A stretch of DNA of 64,000 bases from Oxalobacteraceae bacterium CAVE-383 (GCA_004134995.1 REGP01000001.1:558001-622000), one strand, 5' to 3'. Counted from the first letter of the stretch, positions 1-11,180 are shown. The notes: generated from the letters alone by a model not told the origin. Program-made: numbers and translations.

Positions 1-146
1 ATATTCAAGCTAGAATCGAATCCCGCGCGAGCGCTAAAAAAGAGCGCAATTTCGCCGAAGCCGATCGCATACGGCAGGAACTGATCGACAACGGCATCGT
101 GCTCGAAGACAAGCCCGGTGGGCAGACAGAATGGCGGAGGGCCTGA
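1..146 (+). CDS. cysS: Cysteinyl-tRNA synthetase, C-terminal end (partial)
   Basis: Only the last 47 codons are present, read from base 3 to the TGA at 144-146; the gene starts left of the window. The segment carries the family's C-terminal signature: a basic helix with [14 protein letters not shown], then [11 protein letters not shown]. The enzyme charges tRNA-Cys with cysteine in the cytoplasm. The following genes (alkA-like glycosylase, accA, tilS) run in the same direction, an order familiar in Burkholderiales. Confidence 0.93.
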   Translation, partial: IQARIESRASAKKERNFAEADRIRQELIDNGIVLEDKPGGQTEWRRA

Positions 147-216
147 TGCCCCGTTCCGCAAATAAACCGGACATGCGGTCGCGGCGTTTCCCTTCGGGGG
201 CCGGCCGGGCGAATGC

Positions 217-909
217 ATGTCATCCAACGATTTACGCAACGGGACATCAGCGCCGATGGCTATCATGATCACCACAGAAGCCGGCGTACCGATTTATTGG
301 GAACAGGCCAAGCAGGAACTGATGAAGCGCGACCGCATCATGCGCAAGCTGATTCCGCAATTCGGCGATTTGCACCTGACAGGCCGCGGCGACGCCTTTA
401 CCACGCTGGCCCGTTCGATTATCGGACAGCAAATTTCGGTCACGTCGGCCCAGGCTTCCTGGCACCGCCTGCTGCAAATCTGTCCCAAGTGCACCCCGGC
501 CCAGATACTCAAGGCCGGCAGCGAGAATCTGGGCCTGTGCGGATTATCCAAGCGAAAAGCGGAGTATATTCTCGATCTTGCCGACCATTTCAAGGAAAAA
601 CGGGTGCACGCGGCGCAGTGGAATGAGATGGAAGACGAGGATGTGATCGCCGAACTGATCAACATTCGCGGCATCGGGCGCTGGACAGCGGAGATGTTTT
701 TGATATTTAATCTGCTCCGTCCGAACATTCTGCCGTTGGACGACCCCGGGTTGCTGAAAGGCATCAGTGTCAATTATTTCTCAGGCGAGCCGGTCTCGCG
801 CAGCGACGCGCGGGAAGTATCGGCCAACTGGGAGCCGTGGCGCACGGTGGCCACGTGGTATTTATGGCGCAGTCTGGATGCCGAAGTTGTTACCGCTGCG
901 CAACAATAG
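217..909 (+). CDS. DNA-3-methyladenine glycosylase II (HhH-GPD family)
   Basis: Predicted base-excision repair glycosylase of 230 residues that removes alkylated purines. The helix-hairpin-helix lies near residues 146-167 (INIRGIGRWTAEM). It is followed by ILPLDD, whose second aspartate (about D176) matches the catalytic Asp of AlkA. The stretch NYFSGEPVSRSDAREV is typical of the short betaproteobacterial AlkA-like branch, which lacks the N-terminal domain of E. coli AlkA (282 residues). The start is uncertain: ATG at 217 gives the longest product, and ATGs at 256 and 265 are alternatives; none has a strong ribosome site. It lies 71 nt after cysS and 30 nt before accA on the same strand. Confidence 0.88.
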   Translation: MSSNDLRNGTSAPMAIMITTEAGVPIYWEQAKQELMKRDRIMRKLIPQFGDLHLTGRGDAFTTLARSIIGQQISVTSAQASWHRLLQICPKCTPAQILKAGSENLGLCGLSKRKAEYILDLADHFKEKRVHAAQWNEMEDEDVIAELINIRGIGRWTAEMFLIFNLLRPNILPLDDPGLLKGISVNYFSGEPVSRSDAREVSANWEPWRTVATWYLWRSLDAEVVTAAQQ

Positions 910-939
910 TATGAACAAAAGTGAAGTAAAGGATGCCCC

Positions 940-1917
940 ATGAGCAAAACGACGACCACCTTTCTGAATTTCGAACAGCCAGTCGCCGAACTGGAAGGGA
1001 AAATCGAGGAACTGCGCTTTGTGCAGGACGATTCCGCCGTCGATATTTCGGAAGAAATCGATCGGCTGGTGAAAAAGAGCCAGCAACTGACCAAGGACAT
1101 CTACGCCAAACTGACGCCATGGCAGGTCTCGCAAATCGCGCGCCATCCGCAGCGGCCCTACACGCTGGATTACGTGCGCGAAATCTTCACCGATTTTCAT
1201 GAACTGCACGGCGACCGCACCTATGCCGACGATTTGTCGATTATCGGCGGCCTGGCGCGCTTCAATGGCCAGGCCTGCATGGTGATCGGCCATCAGAAGG
1301 GGCGCGACACCAAGGAACGCGCGGCGCGCAATTTCGGCATGCCGAAGCCTGAAGGCTATCGCAAGGCGATGCGCCTGATGAAAGTCGCGGAAAAATTCAA
1401 TCTGCCGATCTTCACCTTTGTCGATACGCCCGGCGCATTCCCCGGCATCGACGCCGAAGAACGCGGCCAATCGGAAGCCATCGGCCATAATCTGTATGTC
1501 ATGGCGGAACTGAAGGTGCCGCTGATCGCCACCATCATCGGCGAAGGCGGATCGGGCGGCGCGCTGGCGATCGCCGTCGGCGACGCGGTGCTGATGCTGC
1601 AATATGCGACGTACTCCGTGATTTCCCCTGAAGGCTGCGCTTCGATCCTCTGGAAAACCGCGGAACGCGCGGCCGATGCCGCCGAAGCGCTCGGCCTGAC
1701 CGCGCATCGCCTGAAGGCGGTCGGCCTGATCGACAAGATCGTCAACGAACCGCTGGGCGGCGCGCATCGCGACGTCAAGCTGATGGCGTCGCTGCTCAAG
1801 CGCGCGCTGGCCGATACGCTGCGTCAGTTCCAGGGCGTCAAGACCAAGGATTTGCTGGCCGCGCGCCACGAAAAGTTGATGAGCTACGGTAAATTCAAAG
1901 AATTGATCCCGGATTAA
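940..1917 (+). CDS. accA: Acetyl-CoA carboxylase carboxyltransferase subunit alpha
   Basis: A 325-residue protein, full length for AccA. With AccD it transfers the carboxyl group from carboxybiotin to acetyl-CoA, making malonyl-CoA for fatty acid synthesis. Visible family blocks include the coiled N-terminus, [11 protein letters not shown], the oxyanion-hole region [15 protein letters not shown] and [13 protein letters not shown]. The C-terminus has the usual RHEKLMSYG stretch. The stop is 4 nt before the tilS start, so the two are probably co-transcribed and translationally linked. Confidence 0.97.
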   Translation: MSKTTTTFLNFEQPVAELEGKIEELRFVQDDSAVDISEEIDRLVKKSQQLTKDIYAKLTPWQVSQIARHPQRPYTLDYVREIFTDFHELHGDRTYADDLSIIGGLARFNGQACMVIGHQKGRDTKERAARNFGMPKPEGYRKAMRLMKVAEKFNLPIFTFVDTPGAFPGIDAEERGQSEAIGHNLYVMAELKVPLIATIIGEGGSGGALAIAVGDAVLMLQYATYSVISPEGCASILWKTAERAADAAEALGLTAHRLKAVGLIDKIVNEPLGGAHRDVKLMASLLKRALADTLRQFQGVKTKDLLAARHEKLMSYGKFKELIPD

Positions 1918-1921
1918 AACC

Positions 1922-3313
1922 ATGTTCGATGTCTTTGCCGACGCACTCGATGCGTTGGCGTTGCCGCCAGGCGCCGGCATTGCGCTGGCCTACAGCGGCG
2001 GCATCGATTCCTCCGTCCTGCTCGATCTCGCCGCGGCTGCTGCCCGCGGCCGGGGTCTTCAATTCCACGCCTTTCATATCCATCACGGCCTGAGTCCGAA
2101 TGCCGACGCCTGGCTGGCGCATTGCGAACAGACGTGCGCCGCGCGCGGCATCGCCTTCGCCGCCCGCCGCATAGCGTTGGCGCCGTCCGGAAACGGCGTC
2201 GAAGAAGCCGCGCGCCTCCAGCGTTACGCCGCGCTGGGCGATCTGTGCCGCGAGCACGGCGTGGGCTGGCTGCTGACTGCGCACCATCAGGACGACCAGG
2301 CCGAAACCGTGCTGCTGCAGTTGTTGCGCGGCAGCGGGGTGGCCGGACTTTCCGGCATGGACGCCGCCAACGAAGCGCCGTCATTGCTCGGCGGGGCCGG
2401 CCTCATCATGGCGCGGCCTCTGCTGCATGTCGCGCGTGCCGAAATCGAAAGCTATGCGCGGACGCACGCGATCGCGCACATCGACGACGAATCGAACAGC
2501 GATGCCCGCTATGCCCGCAATGCGGTGCGGCTGCAGGTGATGCCGCTGCTGGCGCAATTGTTTCCGGGTTTCCAGCAGCGCTTCGCGCGCAGCGCCGGCC
2601 ATGCGCAGTCGGCGCAGCGCCTGTTGGTGGAACTGGGGAAGCAGGACTTGCGGCAATGCCTGCAGGGAGAATGTCTCGACATCGGCGAAATCAGAAAACT
2701 CGACGCCGATCGCATCGATAATTTATTGCGCTACTGGTTCGGCGAGCGCGGCCTGCGCATGCCGTCGTCGGCATGGCTGGCGGAACTGCGCACGCAATTG
2801 CTGGAAGCGAAGGCCGATGCGCAATTGTGCGTCACCCATCCCGACTGCCATATCCGGCGGCACCGCGATCGCGTCTTTCTGACGCCGCGATACAGCCTCG
2901 GACCGCGCGGCGAACCGCGCCGCGCTGTTGGCGAAACGCCCGATGAAAAACCGGTGCAGGCTTTTGCGTGGGCAGGGGAGGCCAGCATCGCGTTTGCCGA
3001 CTTCGGCGGCGTTTTGCATTTCGATCCGGCCGGCGCGGATGAAACCGGCATCGGCGCCGCATGGCTGCGCGAGCAGTCCTTGTTTATCCGCTTGCGCAGC
3101 GGCGGCGAACGATTGAAGCTGGCGCCGAACCGGCCCACCAAAAGCGTGAAATATCATTATCAGGCAATGGATATTCCATCCTGGGAGCGGCCCGTTCTGC
3201 CGATCGTGGGCGTTGCACCCGACAAGCTCTTGTTTGCCGCCGGCATCGGCATGGATTGCGCTCATCAGCAAGCCGCCGGCGAGCGCGTGCGCCTGCGCTG
3301 GCGGTTCGATTGA
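1922..3313 (+). CDS. tilS: tRNA(Ile)-lysidine synthase
   Basis: A 463-residue protein that attaches lysine to cytidine 34 of the CAU-anticodon tRNA-Ile, changing both charging and decoding from Met to Ile. The ATP-pyrophosphatase P-loop SGGIDSS is at residues 25-31, followed by HIHHGLSPNADAW and TAHHQDDQAETVLLQLLRGSG, both diagnostic of TilS. The C-terminal substrate-binding domain is present (SGGERLKLAPNRPTKSVK). It follows accA by 4 nt. In many relatives lysC comes next; here the operon ends against a convergent small gene. Confidence 0.96.
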   Translation: MFDVFADALDALALPPGAGIALAYSGGIDSSVLLDLAAAAARGRGLQFHAFHIHHGLSPNADAWLAHCEQTCAARGIAFAARRIALAPSGNGVEEAARLQRYAALGDLCREHGVGWLLTAHHQDDQAETVLLQLLRGSGVAGLSGMDAANEAPSLLGGAGLIMARPLLHVARAEIESYARTHAIAHIDDESNSDARYARNAVRLQVMPLLAQLFPGFQQRFARSAGHAQSAQRLLVELGKQDLRQCLQGECLDIGEIRKLDADRIDNLLRYWFGERGLRMPSSAWLAELRTQLLEAKADAQLCVTHPDCHIRRHRDRVFLTPRYSLGPRGEPRRAVGETPDEKPVQAFAWAGEASIAFADFGGVLHFDPAGADETGIGAAWLREQSLFIRLRSGGERLKLAPNRPTKSVKYHYQAMDIPSWERPVLPIVGVAPDKLLFAAGIGMDCAHQQAAGERVRLRWRFD

Positions 3314-3342
3314 GCGGACTGGGCGGCTGAGCTTGCGGATGC

Positions 3343-3495
3343 TTACAAATGCAGATTGCCGGTGCCGAACAGTCCGACCAGGCCGATCACGATCAGATAC
3401 AGCGCGATGATGTAATTGAGCAGGCGCGGCATGATCAGAATCAGGATGCCTGCGATCAGGGATACCACGGGACCGAACGTGAGGTTGATGTTCAT
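3343..3495 (-). CDS. DUF3096 small membrane protein
   Basis: A 50-residue hydrophobic protein, begun by ATG at 3495 with AAGGAG about 7 nt upstream. Its sequence is almost one long hydrophobic hairpin (PVVSLIAGILILIMPRLL then YIIALYLIVIGLVGLFG). This matches the DUF3096 pattern of two short membrane helices around a PRLLNY turn. The function is unknown. It converges on tilS with a 29-nt gap. Confidence 0.8.
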   Translation of the reverse strand: MNINLTFGPVVSLIAGILILIMPRLLNYIIALYLIVIGLVGLFGTGNLHL

Positions 3496-3561
3496 GAAAG
3501 CACTCCTTGTTGGGGAAAGGTGGCATTGAGACTCCGCCTGTCTTACTAGGTTCCGCGCAAT

Positions 3562-3599
3562 AAAAAAGCCGGCCCGATCATCGATCGGGCCGGCTTTTT
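3562..3599. terminator. Bidirectional intrinsic terminator
   Basis: A near-perfect hairpin with arms AAGCCGGCCCGATC and GATCGGGCCGGCTT is flanked by an A-run on the left and a T-run on the right. It sits 16 nt after the stop of the PsiF-like gene, so it should end that leftward transcript. It can also work rightward. Confidence 0.9.
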
Positions 3600-3615
3600 A
3601 CCTCGTGCCGCTGCT

Positions 3616-3909
3616 TCAGCCTTTGTTCGACAGGCACTGCTTCATGGAGGATTTGTAATCGTCGCCTTTTTTGCCCTTGTTGGAGGCGGCGCATGTCTTC
3701 ATCTTTTCCTGCTGGGTCGGCGCAGCGGCCGGCGCATCGGCTTTGGCCGACAGGCATTGCTTCATGAACGCCTTGCGCTCATCGCCTTTCTTGCCGGTGG
3801 CGTCCTTGTTGCAGGTCGCCATCTTGGTTTGCTGCGCATTGGCGGCAAACGCCGAAGCGCCGAAAAATAAAGGTAACAGCATGGCGAGTGCGGCGAGTGA
3901 TTTTTTCAT
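3616..3909 (-). CDS. psiF: PsiF repeat family periplasmic protein
   Basis: A small exported protein with a signal peptide (MKKSLAALAMLLPLF then GASAFAA) and two PsiF repeats. The repeats read MATCNKDATGKKGDERKAFMKQCLS and MKTCAASNKGKKGDDYKSSMKQCLS when split at the conserved cysteines. PsiF is known in E. coli as a phosphate-starvation-inducible protein of unknown function. The frame opens with ATG at 3921, but GGAG lies just after that codon and ideally before the ATGs at 3912 and 3909, so the true start is one of those. No Pho box was recognised. Confidence 0.85.
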   Translation of the reverse strand: MKKSLAALAMLLPLFFGASAFAANAQQTKMATCNKDATGKKGDERKAFMKQCLSAKADAPAAAPTQQEKMKTCAASNKGKKGDDYKSSMKQCLSNKG

Positions 3910-4116
3910 CATTTTCTCCATTGGGCGGAATGTGCAAGCGGAAATGCCGCAAGTAAAAGCGGATCGCTGTTCTTAAAATAAGTTAAGAAATAGCCTATGC
4001 AGACTACACTGCGGATTCCGGCAAGCCAAGCGGCAGCCGCAATATGTCGTAAAAACTCCACGGCGCTCGCGCTGGTCTATGATGAGACGTTCCCGGTTTT
4101 ACAAAGGAAGCATGTT

Positions 4117-4482
4117 ATGGGTTTGAACTGGATTGCCGCTTTTAAATTGATCCCCTGGAAGGACGTCGCGGCGGTGACGCCGGACATTTTGAAGGGGGCA
4201 AAGAATCTGTGGTCGCGCGCCAGAAAGAGCGGCGCCAGGACTGCCGACAGCGGCCAGGTCGACGCCGCCTACGACAGTTCGGCCGCCAGCGTCAACCGCC
4301 TGGCCGCGCGGATTGCGGAACTGGAAGCGGAGCAGCGCTCTGCCAGCGATCTGATCAATGCGCTGGCCGAACAGAACGCGCAACTGGTGGCCGCGGTAAG
4401 CGTGCTGCGGATCCGCACGCGGGCCTTGCTGGCGCTGTTCGTGTTGTGTGCCGTGGCGATTATTGGGTTATGGTGGCGCTGA
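4117..4482 (+). CDS. Unknown coiled-coil protein with C-terminal membrane anchor
   Basis: A 121-residue protein of no family I recognise. ATG at 4117 is preceded by AAAGGAAG; an in-frame upstream extension to 3997 lacks a ribosome site. The N-terminal third is amphipathic. Residues about 50-95 form a likely coiled coil (NRLAARIAELEAEQ and following). The last 20 residues form a single transmembrane helix ending in WWR, a tail-anchored layout. Its 3' end overlaps the convergent histidine kinase gene by 23 nt. Confidence 0.7.
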   Translation: MGLNWIAAFKLIPWKDVAAVTPDILKGAKNLWSRARKSGARTADSGQVDAAYDSSAASVNRLAARIAELEAEQRSASDLINALAEQNAQLVAAVSVLRIRTRALLALFVLCAVAIIGLWWR

Positions 4483-5854
4483 CCGGCAACCGGATATCGA
4501 TCTGCAGTCCGCCTTGTTCGCGGTTGGCGGCGCCGATGCCGCCGCCATGCGCTTCGACGATGCGGATGGCGATCGCCAGTCCCAGCCCGTGTCCGGCGGT
4601 ATTGGTGTTGCTGCCGCGATAGAACGGCTCGAAGATCAGCTTGAGTTCGGATTCCGGCACCCCCGGCCCCTGATCCAGTATCGACACAGTCAGTTCCCGC
4701 GTGGCTTCGTCGAGCTGCGTCGTCAGTGTGATTTCGTTGCCGGCCGGGCTGTATTTGACCGCATTGCGCAAGACGTTTTCCAGTGCCCGCTGCAATAACT
4801 CGGGATCGCCGTTGACCAGGCTGGTGACGCGGCCGCGCCAGACGACGTTGCAGTCCTTGGCGCTGGCCTCGAATTGCGCATCCTCGATGATGCCGCCCAA
4901 CAGATCCTGCATATCGATTGCTTCTATGCGCGTATGCATGACGCCGGTCTCCAGTTTTGACAGCGTCAGCAATTCACTGACCAGTTTGTCGATGCGGCCG
5001 CCTTCGCGCGCGATGCGCTGCAGCGATTCATGCATTTTTTCGGGTTGCTGCAGCGCCAGTCCTATCGATGCCTGCAAGCGCGCCAGCGGCGAACGCAATT
5101 CATGCGAAACGTCATGCAGCAAGCGGCGCTGGCTGTTCATCAGCGCGCGCAGCTTCTGCGTCATGTGATCGAAATCGCGGCCAAGATCGGATAATTCGTC
5201 GCGCCGTCCGCCCATCGCCACCGTCAGGCGGCGATCCAGGTTGCCTTCCGAGGCGGCATCGAAGGCCTGCTTCAGATGGCGAATCGGCTGCGCGAAATAC
5301 CAGGCCAGCAAAAACGCGAAAATCAGGCTCGCGAAAATGGCGGCCAGCAGCGGCAGGAAAGGAATCAACTCGCGCGACGGCGCCGTCGTGATATACCGCG
5401 AGCGGCCTTCAAAGATGCGCAGCGTCTGTTCGCCGTCGATATGATTCTTGCCGTCGAAACCTTCGAGCGGCGCCTGGAACAGCAGATAGCGATGGCCATC
5501 GGGTGACGGCACTTCCTGCACCACCGCCGGCGTGCGCGGCAACAGCCCGCGCGCCTGTGTCAGCGCGGTAGCGGGCACCGGACGGTTCAGCAGCTCATGC
5601 TCATGCTCGTCGACCGCGTACACGGCGCGCCGCCGTTGCTGGGTCAATAACTGGCGCAGCGCGTCGACGCCGCCGAAATGCAGCGTCGCGGCAGCCGCTT
5701 CCACGCGGAATGCCGCGGGCGGACTGTCGTCGATGTCTGAATGGGTGCGTTCGTGGCTGCGTGCTTCCAGCCATAAAATACTGCCGATGCCGACAGTGGC
5801 GGTGATTTGGGCCAGCAGGATGAAAAAGAAAAACTTCCAGAACAGGCGGCCCAA
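4460..5854 (-). CDS. Sensor histidine kinase, CpxA-like
   Basis: A 464-residue inner-membrane kinase. A first transmembrane helix lies at about residues 5-27, then a periplasmic domain of about 135 residues, a second helix (LLAAIFASLIFAFLLAWYFA), HAMP, and a HisKA box with SHELRSPLARLQ. The ATPase domain has an N box (ENVLRNAVKYSP), DQGPGVPESEL and GHGLGLAIA. All catalytic motifs are present. It lies 3 nt downstream of its response regulator, so they form one operon. The regulator's CpxR-like features suggest an envelope-stress role; the signal is not evident. Confidence 0.88.
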   Translation of the reverse strand: MGRLFWKFFFFILLAQITATVGIGSILWLEARSHERTHSDIDDSPPAAFRVEAAAATLHFGGVDALRQLLTQQRRRAVYAVDEHEHELLNRPVPATALTQARGLLPRTPAVVQEVPSPDGHRYLLFQAPLEGFDGKNHIDGEQTLRIFEGRSRYITTAPSRELIPFLPLLAAIFASLIFAFLLAWYFAQPIRHLKQAFDAASEGNLDRRLTVAMGGRRDELSDLGRDFDHMTQKLRALMNSQRRLLHDVSHELRSPLARLQASIGLALQQPEKMHESLQRIAREGGRIDKLVSELLTLSKLETGVMHTRIEAIDMQDLLGGIIEDAQFEASAKDCNVVWRGRVTSLVNGDPELLQRALENVLRNAVKYSPAGNEITLTTQLDEATRELTVSILDQGPGVPESELKLIFEPFYRGSNTNTAGHGLGLAIAIRIVEAHGGGIGAANREQGGLQIDIRLPVSATITQ

Positions 5855-5857
5855 GCC

Positions 5858-6556
5858 TTACTCCTTGATGAACTGATAGCCTTGGCGGTATACCGTGCGG
5901 ATGCATGATTCGCCGCCGGTCACCGCGCCCAGTTTCTGCCGGATGCTGCTCAGATGCACGTCGATATTGCGGTCGAAGCGCGCCAGCGGCCGGCCCAGCG
6001 CCTGCTCCGAGAGGACTTTCTTGCTGACAGCCTTGCCGGCGTTCTGGGCCAGCACTTCCAGCAGGTTGAATTCGCTGCTGGTCAGCGCCAGCGGCTGCTC
6101 GCCCCAGGTGGCGCGGCGTTGTTCGGACCAGATCGACAGTGCGCCGACGGTCAATGGCGAGGATGCTTCGGCCGATGGTTGGGAATGGGTGCGGCGCAGG
6201 ATGGCGCGGATGCGGGCGGTCAGTTCGCGCGGGGTGCAGGGCTTCGGCACGTAATCGTCGGCGCCGAGTTCCAGGCCGATGATCTTGTCGGTATCGTCGC
6301 CGCGCGCGGTCAGCATCAGGACCGGCAGGCTGGACGTGGTGCGGATGCGGCGCAGCGTTTCGATGCCGTTGATGCGCGGCATCATCAAATCCAGCACCGC
6401 GATCGCATAGCGCCCGGTCGACGCCTCCATGACGCCGGTTTCGCCGTCATGGGCCAGGCCCACCTTGAATCCTTCCTGCTCCAGGTATTGCCGCAGGATA
6501 TCCAGCAGTTCGCTGTCGTCGTCGATCAATAAAACTCTGTGGGTGGTCGGACTCAA
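5858..6556 (-). CDS. OmpR-family response regulator, CpxR-like
   Basis: A 232-residue DNA-binding regulator. The receiver has the acidic pair at D12-D13, the phosphorylation site D56 (AVLDLMMP), the TAR switch and KP in YVPKPCTPREL. The C-terminus is an OmpR winged helix (LALTSSEFNLLEVLAQNAGK, then the DVHLSSIRQKL recognition region). The GADDYVPKP run and the kinase partner recall CpxR. It is the first gene of the pair; a 12-bp palindrome lies about 130 nt upstream. Confidence 0.88.
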   Translation of the reverse strand: MSPTTHRVLLIDDDSELLDILRQYLEQEGFKVGLAHDGETGVMEASTGRYAIAVLDLMMPRINGIETLRRIRTTSSLPVLMLTARGDDTDKIIGLELGADDYVPKPCTPRELTARIRAILRRTHSQPSAEASSPLTVGALSIWSEQRRATWGEQPLALTSSEFNLLEVLAQNAGKAVSKKVLSEQALGRPLARFDRNIDVHLSSIRQKLGAVTGGESCIRTVYRQGYQFIKE

Positions 6557-6683
6557 TTCATGCTCGCTTTGAAAGGTTGCCCCGAAAATGCGCAGTCTTG
6601 GGCGCGGGGCCGGATAGCTATGGAACTTGTTCCCAAATATGCCTCAGTAAGCACCCTTTGCAAGGGGCGAGCTGAAATATTAA

Positions 6684-6695
6684 CGTAAATTTACG
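6684..6695. promoter_or_regulatory. Perfect 12-bp palindrome upstream of the CpxR-like gene
   Basis: The sequence CGTAAATTTACG is a perfect palindrome built from the GTAAA half-site known for CpxR. It lies in the 193-nt gap between the regulator and smpB. CpxR normally uses direct repeats, so autoregulation here is only a suggestion. Confidence 0.35.
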
Positions 6696-6749
6696 CGCTT
6701 TTGGCCGGAGAAGGCGTAACGATAAATTAAAGATTTGACAGCCAGGCGG

Positions 6750-7199
6750 CTAGCGGCGATGGACCTTCATCGCCGCCTGCACTTCGCGCTGGCTGTCGCG
6801 TTCGCGTTCGGTATTGCGCTTGTCATGCTGTTTCTTGCCCTTGGCCAGGCCGATTTCGCATTTGATGCGGCCGCGCACGTAATGCAGGTTGAGCGGCACC
6901 AGCGTATAGCCGGAGCGTTCGACCTTGCCGATCAGCTTGCTGATTTCGGCCGCATGCAGCAGCAGCTTGCGGGTGCGGGTGGCTTCGGGATGGACATGGG
7001 TCGAGGTGCTGGCCAGGGCGCTGATGTGGGCGCCGAACAGGAATACCTCGCCGTTGCGCACGATCACGTACGCCTCTTTCAATTGCACGCGGCCGGCGCG
7101 TATCGACTTGGCTTCCCAGCCGTGCAATACAACGCCTGCTTCGTAACGCTCTTCAATAAAGTAATCGAAAAATGCTTTTTTGTTGTCAACGATGGTCAT
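6750..7199 (-). CDS. smpB: SsrA-binding protein SmpB
   Basis: A 149-residue protein, usual length. It binds tmRNA and delivers it to stalled ribosomes for trans-translation. Conserved blocks are [28 protein letters not shown]-like contacts in LLLHAAEI, and the basic C-terminal tail with KGKKQHDKR. It is transcribed divergently from ratA across 68 nt, an arrangement seen widely in proteobacteria. Confidence 0.96.
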   Translation of the reverse strand: MTIVDNKKAFFDYFIEERYEAGVVLHGWEAKSIRAGRVQLKEAYVIVRNGEVFLFGAHISALASTSTHVHPEATRTRKLLLHAAEISKLIGKVERSGYTLVPLNLHYVRGRIKCEIGLAKGKKQHDKRNTERERDSQREVQAAMKVHRR

Positions 7200-7267
7200 C
7201 TATACGGGAAACGGGTCCGGTCGGTTAAAATTTCGCATTTGCGATTCTATCAAACGGTGCTAAATCC

Positions 7268-7699
7268 ATGGCGGTAGTACATAAAACAGTGTTAATCGGC
7301 TATAGCGCGGAACAGATGTTCACGCTGGTCGACCGGGTCGAGGATTACCCGCAATTCCTGCCCTGGTGCGGCGGGGTCGAGGTGCGCGACCGGGAAGAGC
7401 ATAAGCTGATCGCGAAAATCAATATCAATTATCACGGCCTGCGCCAGTCTTTCACCACCGAAAACACGAATGCGCCGCCGCATGCCATGACGATGCGGCT
7501 GATCGAGGGGCCGTTCAAGCACTTCGAGGGTACCTGGAAGTTCCATGCGCTGCGCGCCGATGCCTGCAAGATCGAATTCGACATGCATTACGAATTCTCG
7601 AGCCGCCTGTTCGAAAGCGTGATCGGGCCGGTTTTCAGCGTGATTGCCAACAGTTTTGTCGATTCGTTCTGCAAACGCGCGGAGGCGGTCTATGGCTGA
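7268..7699 (+). CDS. ratA: RatA-type START/coenzyme-Q-binding protein
   Basis: A 143-residue protein of the polyketide cyclase/START fold. Signature segments are YSAEQMFTLVDRVEDYPQFLPWC near the N-terminus and YEFSSRLFESVIGPVF near the C-terminus. E. coli RatA was described as a ribosome-association toxin, while the eukaryotic homologue COQ10 binds ubiquinone; the sequence cannot decide between these roles. Its last 8 nt overlap the start of rnfH, so the pair is translationally coupled. Confidence 0.92.
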   Translation: MAVVHKTVLIGYSAEQMFTLVDRVEDYPQFLPWCGGVEVRDREEHKLIAKININYHGLRQSFTTENTNAPPHAMTMRLIEGPFKHFEGTWKFHALRADACKIEFDMHYEFSSRLFESVIGPVFSVIANSFVDSFCKRAEAVYG

Positions 7700-8021
7700 G
7701 CCCGAAATTCATGTGCAGCTTTGCTATGCCGAACCGGCGCTGCAGATCCTGCGCGAATTGAGTGTGGCGCCCGGCACCACGCTGCAGGAGGCCATTATAC
7801 AGAGCGGCGTGCTGCGCGAGGTGGACGCCATCGATCTGGCCGCATGCCAGGTCGGCATCTACGGCAAGCTCAAAGCGCCGGACACCGTCCTGCGCGAGCA
7901 CGACCGCATCGAAATCTACCGCCCGCTCAGGGCCGACCCGATGGAAACGCGCCGCCGCAGGGCTGCCCATAACGCCCGGCTTAAAGCTGATCCTGAAGCC
8001 GGCGCCAAGGCCAAGGAATAG
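7692..8021 (+). CDS. rnfH: RnfH family ubiquitin-like protein
   Basis: A 109-residue protein beginning at the ATG inside the ratA stop region, with GGAGG just before it. The beta-grasp fold is suggested by HVQLCYAEP, LQEAIIQSG, VGIYGK and LREHDRIEIYRPL. The C-terminus is a charged tail typical of RnfH. RnfH has been called RatB as a putative partner of RatA, but a direct antitoxin role is not established. An upstream in-frame extension to 7644 overlaps ratA deeply and is unlikely. Confidence 0.92.
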   Translation: MAEPEIHVQLCYAEPALQILRELSVAPGTTLQEAIIQSGVLREVDAIDLAACQVGIYGKLKAPDTVLREHDRIEIYRPLRADPMETRRRRAAHNARLKADPEAGAKAKE

Positions 8022-8059
8022 GGCGAGGCAATAAATTTTTAGGAAATCTTGATGGCGTA

Positions 8060-9574
<1,515 letters not shown>

Positions 9575-9586
9575 GAAAAATATTCC

Positions 9587-11164
9587 ATGCATTCTAAAAT
9601 TCTGATTCTCGATTTCGGTTCCCAGGTAACGCAGCTGATCGCGCGCCGGGTGCGCGACGCCGGCGTTTTCTCCGAAGTCTTTCCGTATGACGTCAGCGAT
9701 CAGTTCGTGCGCGATTACGGCGCCGCCGGCGTGATTCTGTCGGGCGGCCCGAACAGCGTGATCGAAGGCGATACGCCGCGCGTGCCGCAGGCGGTTTTCG
9801 AACTGGGCGTGCCGGTGCTCGGCATCTGCTACGGCATGCAGGCCATGGCCGAACAGCTTGGCGGCAAGGTCGAAAACGGCCTGGTGCGCGAATTCGGTTA
9901 CGCCGAAGTGCGCGCGCACGGCCATACCGCCTTGCTCAAGGACATCAGCGATTTCGTCACGCCCGAAGGGCATGGCATGCTGAAGGTCTGGATGAGCCAT
10001 GGCGACAAGGTCAACGACATGCCGCCCGGCTTCAAGCTGATGGCGTCCACCGGCAATTGCCCGGTTGCCGCGATGGCCGATGAAACCCGCAAATTCTATG
10101 CGGTGCAGTTTCATCCGGAAGTCACCCATACGATCAAGGGCAAGGAAATACTGGGCCGTTTCGTTCATGAAATCTGCGGCTGCAAATCCGATTGGAACAT
10201 GCCCGATTACATCGCCGAAGCGGTGGCCTCGATTCGCGCGCAGGTCGGCGGCGATGAAGTCATCCTTGGCCTGTCCGGCGGCGTCGACAGCAGCGTGGCG
10301 GCGGCGCTGATCCATCGCGCCATCGGCGATCAGCTCACCTGCGTCTTCGTCGACCACGGCCTGCTGCGCCTGGATGAAGGCAAGATGGTCATGGAAATGT
10401 TTGCCGACAATCTTGGCGTCAAGGTGATTCACGTCGACGCCACCGACCAGTTCATGGGCCATCTGGCCGGCATCGCCGATCCGGAAGCCAAGCGCAAGAT
10501 CATCGGCCGCGAATTCGTTGAAGTATTCCAGGCCGAATCGGCCAAGCTGAGCAATGCCAAATGGCTGGCGCAGGGCACGATTTATCCGGATGTGATCGAA
10601 AGCGCCGGCAAGGGCAAGAAGGGCCATACCATCAAGAGCCACCACAACGTGGGCGGCCTGCCGGAGACCCTGAACCTGAAGCTGCTGGAGCCGCTGCGCG
10701 AATTGTTCAAGGACGAAGTGCGCGCGCTGGGCGTGGCGTTGGGCCTGCCGCATGCGATGGTGTACCGCCATCCGTTCCCGGGACCGGGTTTGGGCGTGCG
10801 CATCCTGGGCGCCGTCAACAAGGAATTCGCGGACCTGCTGCGCCGCGCCGACGCCATCTTTATCGAAGAACTGCGCAACACCAAGGACGCCGACGGCGTC
10901 TCCTGGTACGACCTGACCAGCCAGGCCTTCGCGGTGTTCCTGCCGGTGAAATCGGTAGGCGTGATGGGCGACGGGCGCACCTACGAATACGTGGTGGCCT
11001 TGCGCGCGGTGCAGACCCAGGATTTCATGACGGCGCACTGGGCGCACCTGCCGCATGAGCTGCTCGGCAAGGTGTCGAACCGCATCATCAATGAAGTGCG
11101 CGGGATCAATCGCGTGGTTTATGATATTTCGGGGAAGCCGCCGGCGACGATTGAGTGGGAGTGA
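9587..11164 (+). CDS. guaA: GMP synthase, glutamine-hydrolysing
   Basis: A 525-residue two-domain enzyme converting XMP to GMP with glutamine and ATP. The class-I amidotransferase domain has the nucleophile C81 in [12 protein letters not shown] and the His-Glu of FHPEVTH. The ATP-pyrophosphatase P-loop is [13 protein letters not shown]. The C-terminal dimerisation domain ends in the invariant PPATIEWE. It forms an operon with guaB and is closed by a terminator 16 nt downstream. Confidence 0.98.
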   Translation: MHSKILILDFGSQVTQLIARRVRDAGVFSEVFPYDVSDQFVRDYGAAGVILSGGPNSVIEGDTPRVPQAVFELGVPVLGICYGMQAMAEQLGGKVENGLVREFGYAEVRAHGHTALLKDISDFVTPEGHGMLKVWMSHGDKVNDMPPGFKLMASTGNCPVAAMADETRKFYAVQFHPEVTHTIKGKEILGRFVHEICGCKSDWNMPDYIAEAVASIRAQVGGDEVILGLSGGVDSSVAAALIHRAIGDQLTCVFVDHGLLRLDEGKMVMEMFADNLGVKVIHVDATDQFMGHLAGIADPEAKRKIIGREFVEVFQAESAKLSNAKWLAQGTIYPDVIESAGKGKKGHTIKSHHNVGGLPETLNLKLLEPLRELFKDEVRALGVALGLPHAMVYRHPFPGPGLGVRILGAVNKEFADLLRRADAIFIEELRNTKDADGVSWYDLTSQAFAVFLPVKSVGVMGDGRTYEYVVALRAVQTQDFMTAHWAHLPHELLGKVSNRIINEVRGINRVVYDISGKPPATIEWE

Positions 11165-11180
11165 GGGAACAAAAGTCATA

